Positions 12,270 to 14,809 of a DNA stretch of 14,809 bases are shown here, in pieces. The notes under the pieces are model-generated. The model was given only the letters and a program-made list of their open reading frames with translations, made no database searches and had not been told where the DNA came from. The stretch covers positions 1 to 14,809 of the forward strand of contig JAUVKN010000068.1 of NCBI GenBank assembly GCA_030596245.1, in the 5' to 3' direction. The position numbers and the translations under genes were made by a program. This DNA comes from Bacteroidia bacterium (lineage in GTDB: Bacteria > Bacteroidota > Bacteroidia > Bacteroidales > GCA-2748055). The first letter of the stretch is position 1. Every line of letters begins with the position of its first letter.

Positions 12270-14809
12270 ATGGGCATTCGTACTGCTGTTATATCATTCC
12301 TCATGTGTCTGCTGGTATCAGGCACCCTCCAGGCTCAACCTAACAATTATGGTGTCCCGATGATCACCAATTACAAACACTCCATAACCGGTGGGAGTGA
12401 ACAGAACTGGTGCATAACCCAAGATGCCCGGGGCGTAATGTACTTTGGAAACAATGACAAGGGTGTTCTTGAATATGACGGGGTAGAGTGGCGTCGCATT
12501 CCTGTTCCTAACGATCCCATTATCAGGTCGCTGGAAACAGGAGATGACGGAGTAGTCTATGTAGGTGGCGAATCTGAATTTGGATACCTGGCCCCTGATA
12601 ACGTCGGGAATATGCATTATCGATCCCTTTCTGATACTATTGACCAGGAAAAGTATCCATTCACGGGAGTGTGGAGAACTTATGATCACAATGGGAAAGT
12701 CTATTTTTGTACATATTCCAAGATCTTCATTTTCAACCGGGAGATGGATGAACTATCCATATTAGAGACGCCTGAGTATACCTATTTCTCCTTTATTATT
12801 GACAGTACCCTCTTCGTCTCAGATTTTGGCAGCGGATTGATGAGGTATGATGAGGAGAAATTTGTAACGGTCAATGGTGGAGAGTTTTTCAAGGAGATGG
12901 TCATTACAGGGCTGGTGGAATATGATGAAAACAGACTACTTGCGGGGACTTATCAACAAGGGGTCTATCTGTTTGATAAGAAGTCAGGTACGGTAGATCA
13001 TTCTTTTCTCGACCCAGGCCTTCAAGACCATTTCAGGAATGGAGGCATTACCTATGTCCGGTCCCTGAACGATGATTTCGTGGTATCCAGTCTATATAAT
13101 GGACTGGTGATCCTTAACCGGGATGGAAAAGCCAGGGAGATCCTCTCGAAGGCAGAGGGATTAATCGATGAAGACATTACATTTGTCTACTCCAATGACC
13201 AGTTGAAAGGGACAGGCCCACTATGGCTTACCAATTTGATAGGTGTCAGTAAACTTGAGACCTACAATCCTTTCAGGCAATTTACTGAAGCGTCTGGATT
13301 TGAAGGATTCATCCTCGATATCGTTAACTTCAACGAAAAGCTGTTTATCTCAACATACAGCGGACTCTATTTTAAGAACTCCACTTCCACTTCCACAAGA
13401 TTTATACCTGTACCAGAAACTCGTGATAAGACTATCTGGCACTTACATGTATTTAAACCCTCTCCAAATGTGGAACTATTGATTGCCTCCTCTGAAACCG
13501 AAACCTTTGTAGTGGACAAACAGATGAATGTCTCCTTACTTGAGGATCTTGTAATCAATCCACATGAAGGATTGCAGGAACGTGAAGAGTATGTGGGCCG
13601 GCACCTGGCTCAGGATCCCAAACATCCCGATATCATTTACACAGGCAGAATACAGGTTGTTGGTTTGCAATACACCAGAGGAAAGTTTAAAGAGATCATG
13701 AGGGTTGTAAATCTGCCCAATGAATTACTGCTGAAAATGGTCATAGACAAATACGGATACCTGTGGGCAAGCACCACCAGAAGGGTAATCCGTATTGATA
13801 TCTCACGCATCAATGATGCCACCATGAAATTCTTTTCTGAGGAAGATGGGTTACCGACCCTCGAAAAGAACCAGGTATTTATAGATCCTGATTCGGAAGA
13901 GCTGTTGCTGGGAACAGCAAATGGATTTTACCGCTACAATTACTTCAGGGACACCATCTACCGGGATACCATTTATAACAAAATACTTCCACCGGGCCGC
14001 AATTTTATTATGGCTTTTATCAAAGACCGGGAGGGAGATTACTGGTACTCCTTTGAGAATGAACACACTGGATGGAGTGAGTTGGTGGCCCGGAAAAATG
14101 ACAATGGTTTGGAAATAATCCAGGAGGAACCTTTCCAGCGTTTGCAAAACTCCTCCACCGATGTGATCTTCAGTGATCCGGAAGGAGGTGTCTGGTTTGG
14201 AAAATCAAATGAACTTTATCATTTTGACAACTCATTTACCAGAAGCGATACACTTCCCTTCCAGGCATTGATACGAAGAGTTTCTGTCAATCATGACTCC
14301 CTGCTTTTTAATGGAACCAATTTCATGGAAAATGGTCTGGGGAAATACAAGATTCAGCTCATGCAGGCTGAAAACACCCAGCCCGAGATCAAGCACCGTT
14401 ATAACAACATCGAATTCAAGTGGGCAGCTCCGTTTTTTGAACAGGAGGAGGAATTAAAATACAGTTATATGCTGGAGGGGTTTGACAAAGAATGGGCAGA
14501 GTGGAATGTTGCAGCATATAAAGATTTTACCAATCTTCCTTTCGGTGATTACACCATCCAGGTGAAAGCCAGGAATGTGTATGGTGATGAAAGTCTCCCG
14601 GCTTTCTATTCCTTCACCATTCTCCGGCCTTGGTATGCCACATATATGGCTTTTATTGCGTACATCCTCCTTTTCGGATTATTGGTTTACATCATTATTA
14701 AACTTTACACACGAAGGCTTAAACAGGAAAATTTGAGGCTGGAGGGGATCATCGAGGAGAGAACTGCTGAGATCAGGAAACAGAAAGAGGAGCTTACCGA
14801 CAGCATAGA
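12270..14809 (+). CDS. Two-component-type propeller / Y_Y_Y sensor protein, 3' end outside window
   Basis: The frame is open from ATG 12270 to the window end, giving 846 visible codons. A signal peptide covers about residues 1-22 (FLMCLLVSGTLQA before Gln-Pro). The following ~680 residues hold repeated propeller-like blades with patterns such as D-x-x-G-x-x-Y/W-x-G (ARGVMYFGNNDKGV, GVVYVGGESEFGYL, GYLWASTTRRVIRID, GGVWFGKSNELYHFD), typical of periplasmic ligand-sensing beta-propellers. A Y_Y_Y domain follows at about 711-785 (IEFKWAAPFF, YSYMLEGFDKEWAEW, GDYTIQVKARN). One transmembrane helix lies at about 790-812, then a basic-start coiled coil (RRLKQENLRLEGIIEERTAEIRKQ...). The last visible residues, KQKEELTDSI, resemble the linker before SpoIIE-type PP2C phosphatase domains in Bacteroidota, though a histidine kinase or LytTR output cannot be excluded. 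The gene lies divergent to the C25 peptidase. Confidence 0.85.
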   Translation, partial: MGIRTAVISFLMCLLVSGTLQAQPNNYGVPMITNYKHSITGGSEQNWCITQDARGVMYFGNNDKGVLEYDGVEWRRIPVPNDPIIRSLETGDDGVVYVGGESEFGYLAPDNVGNMHYRSLSDTIDQEKYPFTGVWRTYDHNGKVYFCTYSKIFIFNREMDELSILETPEYTYFSFIIDSTLFVSDFGSGLMRYDEEKFVTVNGGEFFKEMVITGLVEYDENRLLAGTYQQGVYLFDKKSGTVDHSFLDPGLQDHFRNGGITYVRSLNDDFVVSSLYNGLVILNRDGKAREILSKAEGLIDEDITFVYSNDQLKGTGPLWLTNLIGVSKLETYNPFRQFTEASGFEGFILDIVNFNEKLFISTYSGLYFKNSTSTSTRFIPVPETRDKTIWHLHVFKPSPNVELLIASSETETFVVDKQMNVSLLEDLVINPHEGLQEREEYVGRHLAQDPKHPDIIYTGRIQVVGLQYTRGKFKEIMRVVNLPNELLLKMVIDKYGYLWASTTRRVIRIDISRINDATMKFFSEEDGLPTLEKNQVFIDPDSEELLLGTANGFYRYNYFRDTIYRDTIYNKILPPGRNFIMAFIKDREGDYWYSFENEHTGWSELVARKNDNGLEIIQEEPFQRLQNSSTDVIFSDPEGGVWFGKSNELYHFDNSFTRSDTLPFQALIRRVSVNHDSLLFNGTNFMENGLGKYKIQLMQAENTQPEIKHRYNNIEFKWAAPFFEQEEELKYSYMLEGFDKEWAEWNVAAYKDFTNLPFGDYTIQVKARNVYGDESLPAFYSFTILRPWYATYMAFIAYILLFGLLVYIIIKLYTRRLKQENLRLEGIIEERTAEIRKQKEELTDSI
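13380..13397 (+). repeat. Hexamer tandem repeat in the sensor gene
   Basis: TCCACT TCCACT TCCACA is a near-perfect threefold 6-base repeat encoding Ser-Thr-Ser-Thr-Ser-Thr in a loop of the propeller. Because the unit is a multiple of three, copy changes would alter loop length without shifting the frame. Confidence 0.5.

Overview
The window looks like chromosomal DNA of an anaerobic or marine member of the Bacteroidota, most likely order Bacteroidales/Marinilabiliales. The evidence is a gingipain-type (C25) peptidase with a type IX secretion (T9SS) C-terminal sorting domain, a propeller plus Y_Y_Y ('triple tyrosine') sensor protein, a DUF6263-like protein, a perfect TAnnTTTG promoter element of the kind used by Bacteroidota, and starts without clear Shine-Dalgarno sequences. 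I saw no tRNA, rRNA, CRISPR array, transposase or phage gene.

Layout. (1) 1-2088, plus strand: the 3' part of a DUF6263-like protein, a small outer-membrane beta-barrel protein, and a PLP enzyme closely resembling eukaryotic-type serine racemase. (2) 2089-2306: a gap holding a promoter-like box and, only 12 nt before the next gene, a textbook intrinsic terminator. (3) 2307-8060, plus strand: six tightly packed or overlapping genes that look like one operon. They are an ECF-type sigma factor, an overlapping membrane anti-sigma candidate with a TPR-like periplasmic end, a peptidase C39-ABC exporter with all catalytic residues, a SUI1/YciH-type translation factor, a secreted ankyrin-repeat protein ending in a probable beta-barrel, and a cysteine-containing probable lipoprotein. 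(4) 8062-12129, minus strand: the 1355-residue C25 peptidase, convergent with the operon and separated from it by one base. (5) 12130-12269: a divergent promoter region with an A-tract/T-tract inverted repeat. (6) 12270 to the end, plus strand: a propeller/Y_Y_Y sensor cut off by the window just after its membrane segment and coiled coil.

How the parts may work together (inference): the sigma/anti-sigma pair would sense an envelope state and control the operon. The C39 exporter would cleave and export a double-glycine leader substrate that is not visible here. The ankyrin-barrel protein and the lipoprotein would act in the periplasm or outer membrane. A terminator-like hairpin inside the presumed leader suggests regulated read-through. 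The operon's gene combination is the most unusual thing in the window. The serine racemase, C25 peptidase and sensor are recognisable families with some odd details.
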